From DATJLY01 sp035604615 (GTDB lineage Bacteria > Pseudomonadota > Alphaproteobacteria > ATCC43930 > CGMCC-115725): a stretch of DNA of 64,000 nt. This document shows, piece by piece, positions 52,042 to 59,807 of this stretch. A program made the position numbers and the translations under genes. Within the stretch, counting starts at the first letter, position 1. Each line of letters begins with the position of its first letter. The DNA lies in the NCBI GenBank assembly GCA_035604615.1, contig DATNID010000044.1, positions 133,527 to 197,526 of the forward strand, in the 5' to 3' direction. Under the pieces are notes generated by a model, which saw only the letters and a list, made by a program, of their open reading frames with translations, did no database searches and was not told the origin of the DNA.

Positions 52042-52596
52042 ATGGCGCGTTCTCAAGCATCCGACCCTTACGATTCGATCCGCGCCGGCACCGATGCGCA
52101 TCGGCGGGCGCATGGCTGCCGCGCCTACCCCTTCTCGGAGGGGCCGCTCCTCGGCGTGATCGCGGCCGCGTGCGACGCCAAGCGCATTCTCGAGCTGGGG
52201 ACGGCGCTGGGATACACGGCATTGTGGCTGGCGCACGGCGCGCCGGCGGCGCGGGTCGACACCATCGAACGCGATCCCGAGCATGTCCGCATCGCGCGCG
52301 AGAATTTCGCCGCGGCCGGATGCGGCGCGCGCATCACCGCGCATCTGGGCGATTTCGAGTCGGTGCTGCCGAAGCTGACGCCGGAATTCGATCTCGGCTT
52401 CTTCGACGGGTTCGGGCCGACGCTCGCGCATCTTGCGGAGTTCCGCCGCCTGCTGCGCCCGCGCGGCGTGCTGGTCAGCACCAATCTCGACGTCGGCCGC
52501 GGCGACGATTACCGCGCGGCGCTCGCCGATCCCGCGCGCTGGCTCACCAGCTTCGCCGCTGAGGACGGCCGCACCGCCATCAGCATCAAGCTGTGA
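52042..52596 (+). CDS. O-methyltransferase-like SAM-dependent methyltransferase
   Basis: 184 residues. Short catechol-O-methyltransferase-like fold: motif I ILELGTALGYTALWLA (residues 49-64), acidic residue in DTIERDPEH and a metal-side FDLGFFDGFGPT. Substrate unknown. GGAG before ATG 52042. Ends 11 bases inside the convergent aminopeptidase gene. Confidence 0.75.
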   Translation: MARSQASDPYDSIRAGTDAHRRAHGCRAYPFSEGPLLGVIAAACDAKRILELGTALGYTALWLAHGAPAARVDTIERDPEHVRIARENFAAAGCGARITAHLGDFESVLPKLTPEFDLGFFDGFGPTLAHLAEFRRLLRPRGVLVSTNLDVGRGDDYRAALADPARWLTSFAAEDGRTAISIKL

Positions 52597-54616
52597 GCGG
52601 CTGCGTCGCAGCGGCGAGCCACGCGGCCGTGCCCGCATCGACGAGCGGCGTCAGCGTGCTGCGCACCGTTGCGTGATAGTCGTCGAGCCAGGCACGTTCA
52701 TGCGCGTCGAGCAGCGCCGCGTCGATGCAGGCGCGGTCGATCGGCGCCAGGGTTATGGTCTCGAAGCCATATAGCTCGCGCTCGCCGCCGGCCTCAGGCG
52801 CCGGCGTCACCACCACCAGGTTCTCGATGCGGATGCCGTAGGCGCCGGTCTTGTAGTAGCCGGGCTCGTTGGAGACGATCATGCCCGGCAGCAGCGCCTG
52901 GGCGCTGGGCAGTTTCGAGATGCGCTGCGGCCCCTCGTGGACGCCGAGATAGGACCCCACGCCATGGCCGGTGCCGTGGTCATAGTCGAGCCCGCGCTCC
53001 CACAGCGCGCGCCGCGCCAAGGCGTCGAGCTGCGAGCCGGTGGTGCCCTTGGGGAAGCGTGTCAGCGCCAGCGCGATGTGGCCCTTCAAGACGCGGGTGA
53101 AGCGGTCGCGCATCTCGGGCGAGGGCTGGCCGATCGCCACCGTGCGGGTGACATCCGTGGTGCCGTCGAGATACTGCGCGCCCGAATCGACGAGGTAGAG
53201 CGTGCCGGGCTCGAGCTTGCGCTCGCTCGCCGGCGTCGCGTGGTAATGCACGATGGCGCCGTTGGGGCCGGCGCCTGAGATGGTGGGGAAGCTCAGATCG
53301 CGGAAATGCTCGCTGCCGCTGCGGAATTGCTCGAGTCGGTCGGAGACGGCAATCTCGCCGAGGCCGCCTTGGGGCGCCGCCTGCGCCAGCCACGCGAGGA
53401 ACCGCGTCAGCGCAGCGCCGTCGCGAATATGCGCGGCGCGCGTGCCGTTGAGCTCGACCGGGTTCTTGCACGCCTTGGGGAGCTGGCACGGATCGGGTGC
53501 CCGATGGATGCGGGCGCCCGCCTGCGTCAGCCGGTCGAACACCCAGGCGGCCGAGATCGCGGGATCGGCGAGGACGCGCTCGTCCTTGAGTGCGTCGAGC
53601 GCCGGCGCCAGCGCATCGGGCGGCGCGATGTGCACGCCGCTCCCCAGCGCGGCGGCAAGCCCGGGGACGAGCTTCCTGCGGTCGATGAAGAGGTCCACAG
53701 ACGCATCTGCATGGAGGATGGCGAAGCTCAGCGGCAGCGGCGTGTGCGGCACGTCGCCGCCGCGAATGTTCAAGAGCCACGCGATCGAGTCCGGCGACGT
53801 CAGGACCGCGGCGTCGAGCGCGTCCTTGGCGAGCGAGGCCGCGACCTCGCGGCGCTTCTCCTCGGCGCCCTTGCCGGAAAAGCGCAGCGCGTGCAGCAAG
53901 ACCGGCGCCAGCGGCGCGGGCGGCCGGTCGCTCCACACCGCGTCGATCGGGTTCGTTGCCAGCGCGCGCAAGGTGCCGCCAGCGCGCTCGGCGGCGGTGC
54001 GATAGCGCTCGACCTCGCCCGGCGTGTGCAGCCACGGATCGTAGCCGAGCGCGGCGCCCTGCGGCAGGTTGGCCGATATCCACTCCGTCGCCGGCTGCTC
54101 GGTCAGGTGGCGCAGCGCGTAGAGGCCGGCATCGACCTGGTCCCGCGCCTGGAGCGTGTAGCGGCCGTCGACGAAAATGGCGGCGCGCCCGGCCAGCACC
54201 ACCGCCAATCCCGCCGAGCCGGTGAAGCCCGTGAGCCACGCCAGGCGCTGGCCCGAGGCCGGGACATATTCGCCCTGGTGCTCGTCGGCGCGCGGCACCA
54301 GGAACCCGTCGACGCCCTGGCGCGCGAGTTCGGCCCTGAGGCGCGCGATACGGTCGGCCGCGGCGCCGGGCGGGAACGATGCCACCGGCATGGTGGCGCG
54401 GAGCTGCGCCGCCAGCGCCATGAGCTGCTGCACGAGTTCGGGCGCGGGGTCGGGCGCCACCAGCACGGTCCAGGCGGTGGCGGGAATCGCCGGCGGCGCC
54501 GCGAGCACGCCCTTCACCAGCGCGCGTACTTCGGCTGTTCCATAGGGCGAGCCGGCGGCGGCGAGCAGCCGCGCCAGCGCTTCATCGCCGCCATAGGGTG
54601 CGAATCCCTCGTCCAT
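52586..54616 (-). CDS. Xaa-Pro aminopeptidase (aminopeptidase P, XPNPEP1 type)
   Basis: 676 residues. Releases N-terminal residues ahead of proline. Long three-domain type: two creatinase N-domains, then a pita-bread domain with the dimetal ligands D (VDSGAQY), D (GTTDVTRT), H (HGTGHGVGSYLGVHE), E (SNEPGYY) and E (GIRIENLV). An extra N-terminal piece of about 90 residues (PYGGDEALARLLAAAGSPYG onwards) is not part of the usual family start and has no recognisable domain. ATG 54616 has a GGTGAGG site. Confidence 0.88.
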   Translation of the reverse strand: MDEGFAPYGGDEALARLLAAAGSPYGTAEVRALVKGVLAAPPAIPATAWTVLVAPDPAPELVQQLMALAAQLRATMPVASFPPGAAADRIARLRAELARQGVDGFLVPRADEHQGEYVPASGQRLAWLTGFTGSAGLAVVLAGRAAIFVDGRYTLQARDQVDAGLYALRHLTEQPATEWISANLPQGAALGYDPWLHTPGEVERYRTAAERAGGTLRALATNPIDAVWSDRPPAPLAPVLLHALRFSGKGAEEKRREVAASLAKDALDAAVLTSPDSIAWLLNIRGGDVPHTPLPLSFAILHADASVDLFIDRRKLVPGLAAALGSGVHIAPPDALAPALDALKDERVLADPAISAAWVFDRLTQAGARIHRAPDPCQLPKACKNPVELNGTRAAHIRDGAALTRFLAWLAQAAPQGGLGEIAVSDRLEQFRSGSEHFRDLSFPTISGAGPNGAIVHYHATPASERKLEPGTLYLVDSGAQYLDGTTDVTRTVAIGQPSPEMRDRFTRVLKGHIALALTRFPKGTTGSQLDALARRALWERGLDYDHGTGHGVGSYLGVHEGPQRISKLPSAQALLPGMIVSNEPGYYKTGAYGIRIENLVVVTPAPEAGGERELYGFETITLAPIDRACIDAALLDAHERAWLDDYHATVRSTLTPLVDAGTAAWLAAATQPLTA

Positions 54617-54678
54617 CGCCTCACCTCTCGCTCGCCCCATGATAGGATGGAACGCGGCGGCACACCAAGGGAGGCCAC

Positions 54679-56115
54679 ATGCTGCTTTCGGGACGCGACA
54701 AGCTCCTGCGCATGCGCGACGGGCGGCGCATCTATGTGGGCGCGGAGCGCATCGACGACGTGACGACGCATCCCGATTTCCGCCGCGGCGCCGAGACCGT
54801 GGCCGCGCTCTACGACGCCAAGGAAGGGCATTTCTTCGAGGAGGACAGCGAGCGCTTCAGCCTCCACTGGCTGCGCTGCCGCACGCGCGAGGATTTGCGC
54901 CGCCGCAGCGCCGCCTTGAAGGCGATCGCGGACGCGAGCTACGGCCTGATCGGCCGCTCGCCCGACCATGTCGCCGGCATGGTGACGGGGCTGACGACCC
55001 GGCCGCAGATGTTCGAGGCGCTGCGCAAGGGCTCGGGCGAGGCGCTGCTGCACTATTACGAGCACGCGCGCCGCAACGATCTTTATCTGTGCTTCGCGGT
55101 CACGCCGCCGAGCGGCATCCGCGACACCGAGCTCTTTCCCGGGCAGGAGCGCGACGACCCGCGCCTGCGCGTCATCGAGGAGGATGCCGACGGCGGCGTC
55201 GTCTCCGGCATGAAGATGCTGGCGACCTCGGCGGCCTATGCCGACGAGGTGTGGATCGGCAACCTCACCGCCATCGACGCCAAGTACAAGGCCGAGAGCA
55301 TCACCGCCGCGCTGCCCTTGAACGCGCCGGGCGTCGCCTTGTGGGCGCGCCAGCCCTATGCCGCGCATGCGCGGCGCGAGGCCGACTATCCGCTGAGCTG
55401 GCGCTTCGACGAGAGCGACTGCGTTCTGGTCTGCGACCGCGTGCGCATCCCGTGGGAGCGCGTGTTCCTGCATAACGACGGCAACTGGTCGCGCCGCATC
55501 TATATCGAGAGCGGCGCCAATTCCTACGCCAACCACCAGTCGAACGTGCGCTTCTGGGCCAAGATGGGCCTGATCGTCGGGCTCGCCAGCCGCCTCGCGC
55601 AGGCCAACGGCATCGACAAGATCCCGGCGGTGCGCGAGGAGCTGGGAAGGCTCGCCGCGCTCGAGGCGACCATCGCCGGGCTGGTCGCCGGCCAGATCGA
55701 AGGCGGCGAGGCGTGGCCCGAGGGCTTCATGACGCCCAACCGGCGCATGATGTACGCCACCCTCAACTGGTGCCAGGAGAACCACAGCGCCATCATCGAT
55801 GCGCTGCGGACCTTGCTCGGCGCGTTGCCGCTGCAGATGCCGGCGAGCATCGACGTGCTCGGCGATCCGGACTTGCGCGCCCGGTTCGAGCGCTGGTGGA
55901 AGACGCCCAATCTCGACGCGGTCAAACGCATGAAGCTCTACAAGCTCGCCTGGGACCTGACCGGCTCGGAATTCGCCGGGCGGCACCAGCTCTACGAGAA
56001 ATTCTACGCCGGCAATTCGATCATCGTGCGCAACCAGAGCGACCGCGAGGCGCCCTGGGACAAATTCCACGCCATCGCCGACGGTCTGATGGAGCGCATC
56101 GAAGCGGAAGAGTGA
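54679..56115 (+). CDS. HpaB-type FADH2-dependent monooxygenase/hydroxylase
   Basis: 478 residues. 4-hydroxyphenylacetate 3-hydroxylase family (acyl-CoA-dehydrogenase fold). HPDFRRGAETVAALYD, LYLCFAVTPPSGIRDTEL, SGMKMLATSAAYADEVWIG and RVRIPWERVFLHNDG follow the family order. It hydroxylates a phenolic ring using reduced flavin from a separate reductase, not seen in the window. GGAGG precedes ATG 54679. Other members are vinylacetyl-CoA isomerases; without their CoA-specific and Fe-S residues a phenol hydroxylase is favoured. Confidence 0.8.
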   Translation: MLLSGRDKLLRMRDGRRIYVGAERIDDVTTHPDFRRGAETVAALYDAKEGHFFEEDSERFSLHWLRCRTREDLRRRSAALKAIADASYGLIGRSPDHVAGMVTGLTTRPQMFEALRKGSGEALLHYYEHARRNDLYLCFAVTPPSGIRDTELFPGQERDDPRLRVIEEDADGGVVSGMKMLATSAAYADEVWIGNLTAIDAKYKAESITAALPLNAPGVALWARQPYAAHARREADYPLSWRFDESDCVLVCDRVRIPWERVFLHNDGNWSRRIYIESGANSYANHQSNVRFWAKMGLIVGLASRLAQANGIDKIPAVREELGRLAALEATIAGLVAGQIEGGEAWPEGFMTPNRRMMYATLNWCQENHSAIIDALRTLLGALPLQMPASIDVLGDPDLRARFERWWKTPNLDAVKRMKLYKLAWDLTGSEFAGRHQLYEKFYAGNSIIVRNQSDREAPWDKFHAIADGLMERIEAEE

Positions 56116-56140
56116 GGGCTGGAATACCGCCCGTGCATCC

Positions 56141-56216
56141 TTCGACTACGCTTCGCTCCGCTCAGGATGAGGCGAAAATTTTATCCTCACCCTGAGCGGA
56201 GCGAAGCGTAGTCGAA
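56141..56216. repeat. Long inverted repeat, 32-bp arms
   Basis: Left arm 56141-56172 starts TTCGACTACGCTTCGC; right arm 56185-56216 ends with its reverse complement. The arms differ at one base (a G-T pair in RNA) and the loop is 12 bases of AT-rich DNA. It lies between the monooxygenase gene and hisG. Repeats of this wording are dispersed between genes in many alphaproteobacterial genomes; it may act as a bidirectional terminator. Confidence 0.8.
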
Positions 56217-56313
56217 TGGGCGCAGGATGGTTGCGCGTGGATTTGGCCCGTGCGCGCCTCGCAAAGTCCGAGCCGGGACGCTACATTATAGCGGAGCAAC
56301 CGGAGCCATTCCC

Positions 56314-56976
56314 TTGTCCGCGAACGAGAAGCTGGTGCTGGCGCTGCCCAAGGGGCGCATCCTCAGTGAGGTGATGCCGGTGCTGGCGCGCGCGCAGATC
56401 GAAATCGAATCCGCCTTCGACGATCCGGATTCGCGCCAGCTCCGCTTCGTCACCAACGAGCCGGCGCTCGACGTCATCCGGGTGCGCAATTTCGATGTCG
56501 CGACCTTCGTCGCCTTCGGCGCGGCGCAACTGGGCGTCGCCGGCAACGACGTGCTGATGGAATTCGACTATCCCGAGATCTACGTGCCGCTCGATCTGGG
56601 CGTCGGCCATTGCCGCCTCGTCGTCGCCGCGCCCAAGGAGGACGCCGAGAGCGACGATCCGCAGCGCTGGAGCCATGTCCGCATCGCCACCAAGTATCCC
56701 GAGATCACGCGGCGCCACTTCGCCGCGCGCGGCGTCCAGGCCGAATGCATCAAGCTCCAGGGCGCGATGGAATTGGCGCCGAGCATCGGCCTCGCACGCC
56801 AGATCGTCGATTTGGTGCAGACGGGCTCGACCTTGAAGGCCAACGGGCTCGTCGAGATCGAGCACATCGCCGACGTGACCTCGCGCCTCATCGTCAACCG
56901 CGCCGCATTGAAGACCCGCGCCGACGAGGTCGGCCACTGGATCGAGCGCTTCCGCGAGGCGGCCGATGCCGCTTAG
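56314..56976 (+). CDS. hisG: ATP phosphoribosyltransferase, short form HisG
   Basis: 220 residues, TTG start at 56314 with GGAG 10 bases upstream. First step of histidine synthesis: ATP plus PRPP. LVLALPKGRIL (N-terminal), FVAFGAAQLGVAGNDVLME and LVQTGSTLKANGLVEIEHI (PRPP-binding loop) are intact. The C-terminal regulatory domain of the long form is absent, so a HisZ partner, not in this window, is required. The longer open frame from 56227 crosses the inverted-repeat flank and is unlikely. Overlaps hisD by 11 bases. Confidence 0.93.
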   Translation: MSANEKLVLALPKGRILSEVMPVLARAQIEIESAFDDPDSRQLRFVTNEPALDVIRVRNFDVATFVAFGAAQLGVAGNDVLMEFDYPEIYVPLDLGVGHCRLVVAAPKEDAESDDPQRWSHVRIATKYPEITRRHFAARGVQAECIKLQGAMELAPSIGLARQIVDLVQTGSTLKANGLVEIEHIADVTSRLIVNRAALKTRADEVGHWIERFREAADAA

Positions 56977-58267
56977 GCTCGACACGCGCTCTCCCGACTT
57001 CGCCGCCGCGTTCGCCGATTTTCTCGCCGCCAAGCGCTCGCAAGACGAATCGGTCGACGACGCCGTCGCCGCCATCCTCGCCGACGTGAAGGCGCGCGGC
57101 GACGACGCGGTGATCGAGCAGACGCGGTGCTTCGACCGGCTGGAACTTTCGCGCCACACGATGCGCGTCTCGGCCGACGAGATCGCGCATGCGCGGACGC
57201 GCTGCAGCGGGCCGGCGCTCGCCGCGCTCGAATTCGCCGCCGAGCGCATCGCCGATTATCACCAACGCCAGCTTCCGGCCGATCTCGACTACACCGATGC
57301 CGCCGGCGTGCGCCTCGGCGCGCGCTGGCTTCCCATCGACGCGGTCGGGATTTACGTCCCCGGCGGCACCGCGGCATATCCGTCCTCGGTGCTGATGAAC
57401 GCGGTGCCGGCCAAGGTGGCGCAGGTGAAGCGCGTCGCCATGGCGGTGCCCGCGCCCGGCGGCGTGCTCAACCCGCTGGTGCTGGCCGCGGCCGCGCTTG
57501 CCGGCGTCGACGAGATCTACCGCATCGGCGGCGCGCAGGCGGTGGGTGCGCTGGCCTATGGCACTCAGACCATCGCCGCGGTGGACAAGATCGTCGGGCC
57601 CGGCAACGCCTATGTCGCCGCCGCCAAGCGCCGCGTCTTCGGCACGGTCGGCATCGACATGATCGCGGGACCGAGCGAGGTCGTGGTGGTCGCCGATGGC
57701 AGCAACGATCCCGCCTGGATCGCCGCTGACCTGCTGGCCCAGGCCGAGCATGACGAGGCGGCGCAGTCGGTGCTGATCACCGACGACGCAGATTTCGCCG
57801 GCCGCGTCGCCGCTGCGGTCGAGGCGACGCTCGCGACCTTGCCGCGGCAGGGGATCGCCGGCGCAAGCTGGCACCGCCACGGCGCCATCGTGCTGGTGCG
57901 CGATTTCGCGGAGGCGGCCGCGCTGGTCGACCGGCTCGCGCCCGAGCATGTCGAGCTGGCACTCGATGGCGCGGACGCGGTCGCGGCGCTCATTCGCCAT
58001 GCCGGCGCCATCTTCCTCGGCCGCCACACGCCCGAGGCGGTGGGCGATTATGTCGCCGGCCCCAACCACGTGCTGCCGACTTCGCGGAGCGCGCGCTTCT
58101 CGTCGGGGCTCGGCGTGCTCGATTTCATGAAGCGCACCTCGCTCCTCGGCTGCGATGCCGCGAGTCTGCGCGCGATCGGGCCGCCGGCGATCGTGCTCGC
58201 CCGCGCCGAGGGGCTCGACGCGCACGCGCTGTCGATCGCCATCCGCCTCAATCTCGAGCGCGGCTGA
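56966..58267 (+). CDS. hisD: Histidinol dehydrogenase
   Basis: 433 residues. Zinc enzyme performing the last two oxidations of histidine synthesis. Motifs: YVPGGTAAYPSSVLMNAVPAKVA in parts, RIGGAQAVGALAYGT, DKIVGPGNAYV, DMIAGPSEVVVVAD, LLAQAEHDEAAQSVLIT (Zn-ligand Gln/His) and EHVELAL. It overlaps hisG and is 6 bases ahead of the UPF0262 gene. Confidence 0.95.
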   Translation: MPLRLDTRSPDFAAAFADFLAAKRSQDESVDDAVAAILADVKARGDDAVIEQTRCFDRLELSRHTMRVSADEIAHARTRCSGPALAALEFAAERIADYHQRQLPADLDYTDAAGVRLGARWLPIDAVGIYVPGGTAAYPSSVLMNAVPAKVAQVKRVAMAVPAPGGVLNPLVLAAAALAGVDEIYRIGGAQAVGALAYGTQTIAAVDKIVGPGNAYVAAAKRRVFGTVGIDMIAGPSEVVVVADGSNDPAWIAADLLAQAEHDEAAQSVLITDDADFAGRVAAAVEATLATLPRQGIAGASWHRHGAIVLVRDFAEAAALVDRLAPEHVELALDGADAVAALIRHAGAIFLGRHTPEAVGDYVAGPNHVLPTSRSARFSSGLGVLDFMKRTSLLGCDAASLRAIGPPAIVLARAEGLDAHALSIAIRLNLERG

Positions 58268-58273
58268 GGCGCG

Positions 58274-58750
58274 ATGAAGGACGGACATCGCCGCATCGCC
58301 CGGATCACGCTCGACGAGCGCACGGTGGTGCGGCGCAATGAGAATGTCGAGCACGAGCGCGCGGTGGCGATCAGCGATCTCCTGGTCGACAACAGCTTCG
58401 CGCCCGTGTCCGGCGTCAAGGGTCCGTTCCATCTCCATCTCGGCATCGTCGAGAACCGGCTAGTCCTCGATGTCCGCGACGCCAAGGACCGGCAACTCGA
58501 GCGCGTTCTGCTGCCGATCGCGCCGTTCCGCGGCATCGTCAAGGACTACTTCCTGGTGTGCGGCAGCTATTACAACGCGATCCGCACCGACAGCCCGCAG
58601 CGCATCGAGGCCATCGACATGGGCCGCCGCGCGCTCCACGACGAGGGCTCGGAGCTGTTGCGCGAGCGCTTGGCCGACCGCGTCGCCATCGACGCCAACA
58701 CCGCGCGGCGCCTCTTCACTCTGCTGTGCGTGCTGCACATCAGGGGGTGA
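58274..58750 (+). CDS. UPF0262 family protein
   Basis: 158 residues. Alphaproteobacterial family of unknown function, always near hisD: RIARITLDERTVVRRNENVEHERAVAI, VKGPFHLHLGIVENRLVLDVRD, and APFRGIVKDYFLVCGSYYNAIRT are recognisable. No membrane segment. The low-molecular-weight phosphatase gene that usually follows in the class is missing here. Confidence 0.88.
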   Translation: MKDGHRRIARITLDERTVVRRNENVEHERAVAISDLLVDNSFAPVSGVKGPFHLHLGIVENRLVLDVRDAKDRQLERVLLPIAPFRGIVKDYFLVCGSYYNAIRTDSPQRIEAIDMGRRALHDEGSELLRERLADRVAIDANTARRLFTLLCVLHIRG

Positions 58751-58753
58751 AAG

Positions 58754-58783
58754 CCCTCTCCGCCCGCTTGCGGGGGGAGAGGG
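58754..58783. repeat. Inverted repeat after UPF0262 gene
   Basis: Arms CCCTCTCCGCCC (58754-58765) and GGGGGGAGAGGG (58772-58783) with one mismatch and a 6-base loop. Possible terminator for the his segment. Confidence 0.6.
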
Positions 58784-58870
58784 TTGGGAGAGGTGGGTAT
58801 CGATGGCGGACACCGTCGTCGCGCGTAGGCGCACCTTCACCCTTCCCGTGGCTGTCGCCACGGGTCCCTT

Positions 58871-58897
58871 CCCTCTCCCCGCTACGCGCGGAGAGGG
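58871..58897. repeat. Inverted repeat upstream of infA
   Basis: Arms CCCTCTCCCCGC (58871-58882) and GCGCGGAGAGGG (58886-58897), one mismatch, 3-base loop. Same wording as the repeat 117 bases upstream, so the two are copies. Confidence 0.6.
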
Positions 58898-58985
58898 ACA
58901 CGAGCGCGCCATCTGGGACTTGACCCGGTATGGCGCCGAGGGCGATGGTGGGTTCGTCGAAACCACAGGGAGCGAACCGCTTCGT

Positions 58986-59204
58986 ATGCCTAAGGAAGAA
59001 CTGATCGAATTTGCGGGAACGGTGATGGAACTGCTGCCCAATGCGATGTTCAGGGTCAAGCTCGACAACGACCACCTGTTGCTGGCGCACTCGTCGGGCA
59101 AGATGCGCAAGAACCGCATCCGCGTGCTGGCGGGCGACCGGGTCAATGTCGTGATGACCCCGTACGATCTCACCAAGGGCCGTATCACCTTCCGCTTCAA
59201 GTAG
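58986..59204 (+). CDS. infA: Translation initiation factor IF-1
   Basis: 72 residues, the standard length. S1-like OB fold: EELIEFAGTVMELLPNAMFRV, LLLAHSSGKMRKNRIRVLAGDRV and the end YDLTKGRITFRFK. It binds the ribosomal A site at initiation. The open frame reads on far upstream through the hairpin region, but the protein begins at ATG 58986. Confidence 0.97.
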   Translation: MPKEELIEFAGTVMELLPNAMFRVKLDNDHLLLAHSSGKMRKNRIRVLAGDRVNVVMTPYDLTKGRITFRFK

Positions 59205-59210
59205 CGCGCG

Positions 59211-59807
59211 GTGGGCGACGCGCGATTTGTCCTGGCGTCGGCCTCGCCGCGCCGCCTCGAACTTCTCGCCCAGATCGCGCTCAAGCCCGACATCGTCGAT
59301 CCGGCGGCGTTGGACGAAACCCCCGTCACCGGCGAGCTTCCGGCGCGCCACGCGGCGCGGCTCGCGCTCGAGAAGGCGCAGACAGTGGCGCGGCGGCATC
59401 AAGGCGACTTCGTGCTCGGCGCCGACACGGTGGTGGCGTGCGGGCGCCGCATCCTGGGCAAGCCCGAGACCGGGGACGCGGCGCGCGCCTGCCTCAAGCT
59501 GCTCTCCGGCCGCCGCCACCGCGTCCATGGCGGCATCGCGCTGGTGACGCCCGAGGGGCGCGCGGCGGTGCGGCGGGTCGAGACCGCGGTCACTTTCAAG
59601 CGGCTCGAACCGCGCGAGATCGACGATTACGTCGCCAGCGGCGAATGGCACGGCAAGGCCGGCGGCTATGCGATCCAAGGCCTGGCGGCGCGGTTCGTGC
59701 GCGCCATCGGCGGCTCCTATTCCAACGTCGTCGGATTGCCGCTGTTCGAGACGGTGCAGCTCCTGGCCGGCCACGGCTATGCGCCGGCGCGGCGGATCGG
59801 GACTTGA
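59211..59807 (+). CDS. maf: Maf-family nucleoside triphosphate pyrophosphatase
   Basis: 198 residues, GTG start 6 bases after infA. Maf hydrolyses dTTP, UTP or modified nucleotides. LASASPRRLELL (substrate-binding S and RR), GADTVVACGRRILGKP (catalytic Asp) and GKAGGYAIQGLAARFV with SYSNVVGLPLFE fit the dTTP/UTP pyrophosphatase type. Stop overlaps the RNase start. Confidence 0.93.
   Translation: MGDARFVLASASPRRLELLAQIALKPDIVDPAALDETPVTGELPARHAARLALEKAQTVARRHQGDFVLGADTVVACGRRILGKPETGDAARACLKLLSGRRHRVHGGIALVTPEGRAAVRRVETAVTFKRLEPREIDDYVASGEWHGKAGGYAIQGLAARFVRAIGGSYSNVVGLPLFETVQLLAGHGYAPARRIGT

Larger units (their letters stand above)
58751..58985. other. Hairpin-rich gap before infA
   Basis: 235 bases without a gene. 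It holds an inverted repeat CCCTCTCCGCCC / GGGGGGAGAGGG at 58754-58783, a short one CCCGTGGC / GCCACGGG around 58846-58865, and another CCCTCTCCCCGC / GCGCGGAGAGGG at 58871-58897. These resemble dispersed intergenic hairpins. The infA promoter and leader must lie here. Confidence 0.65.
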
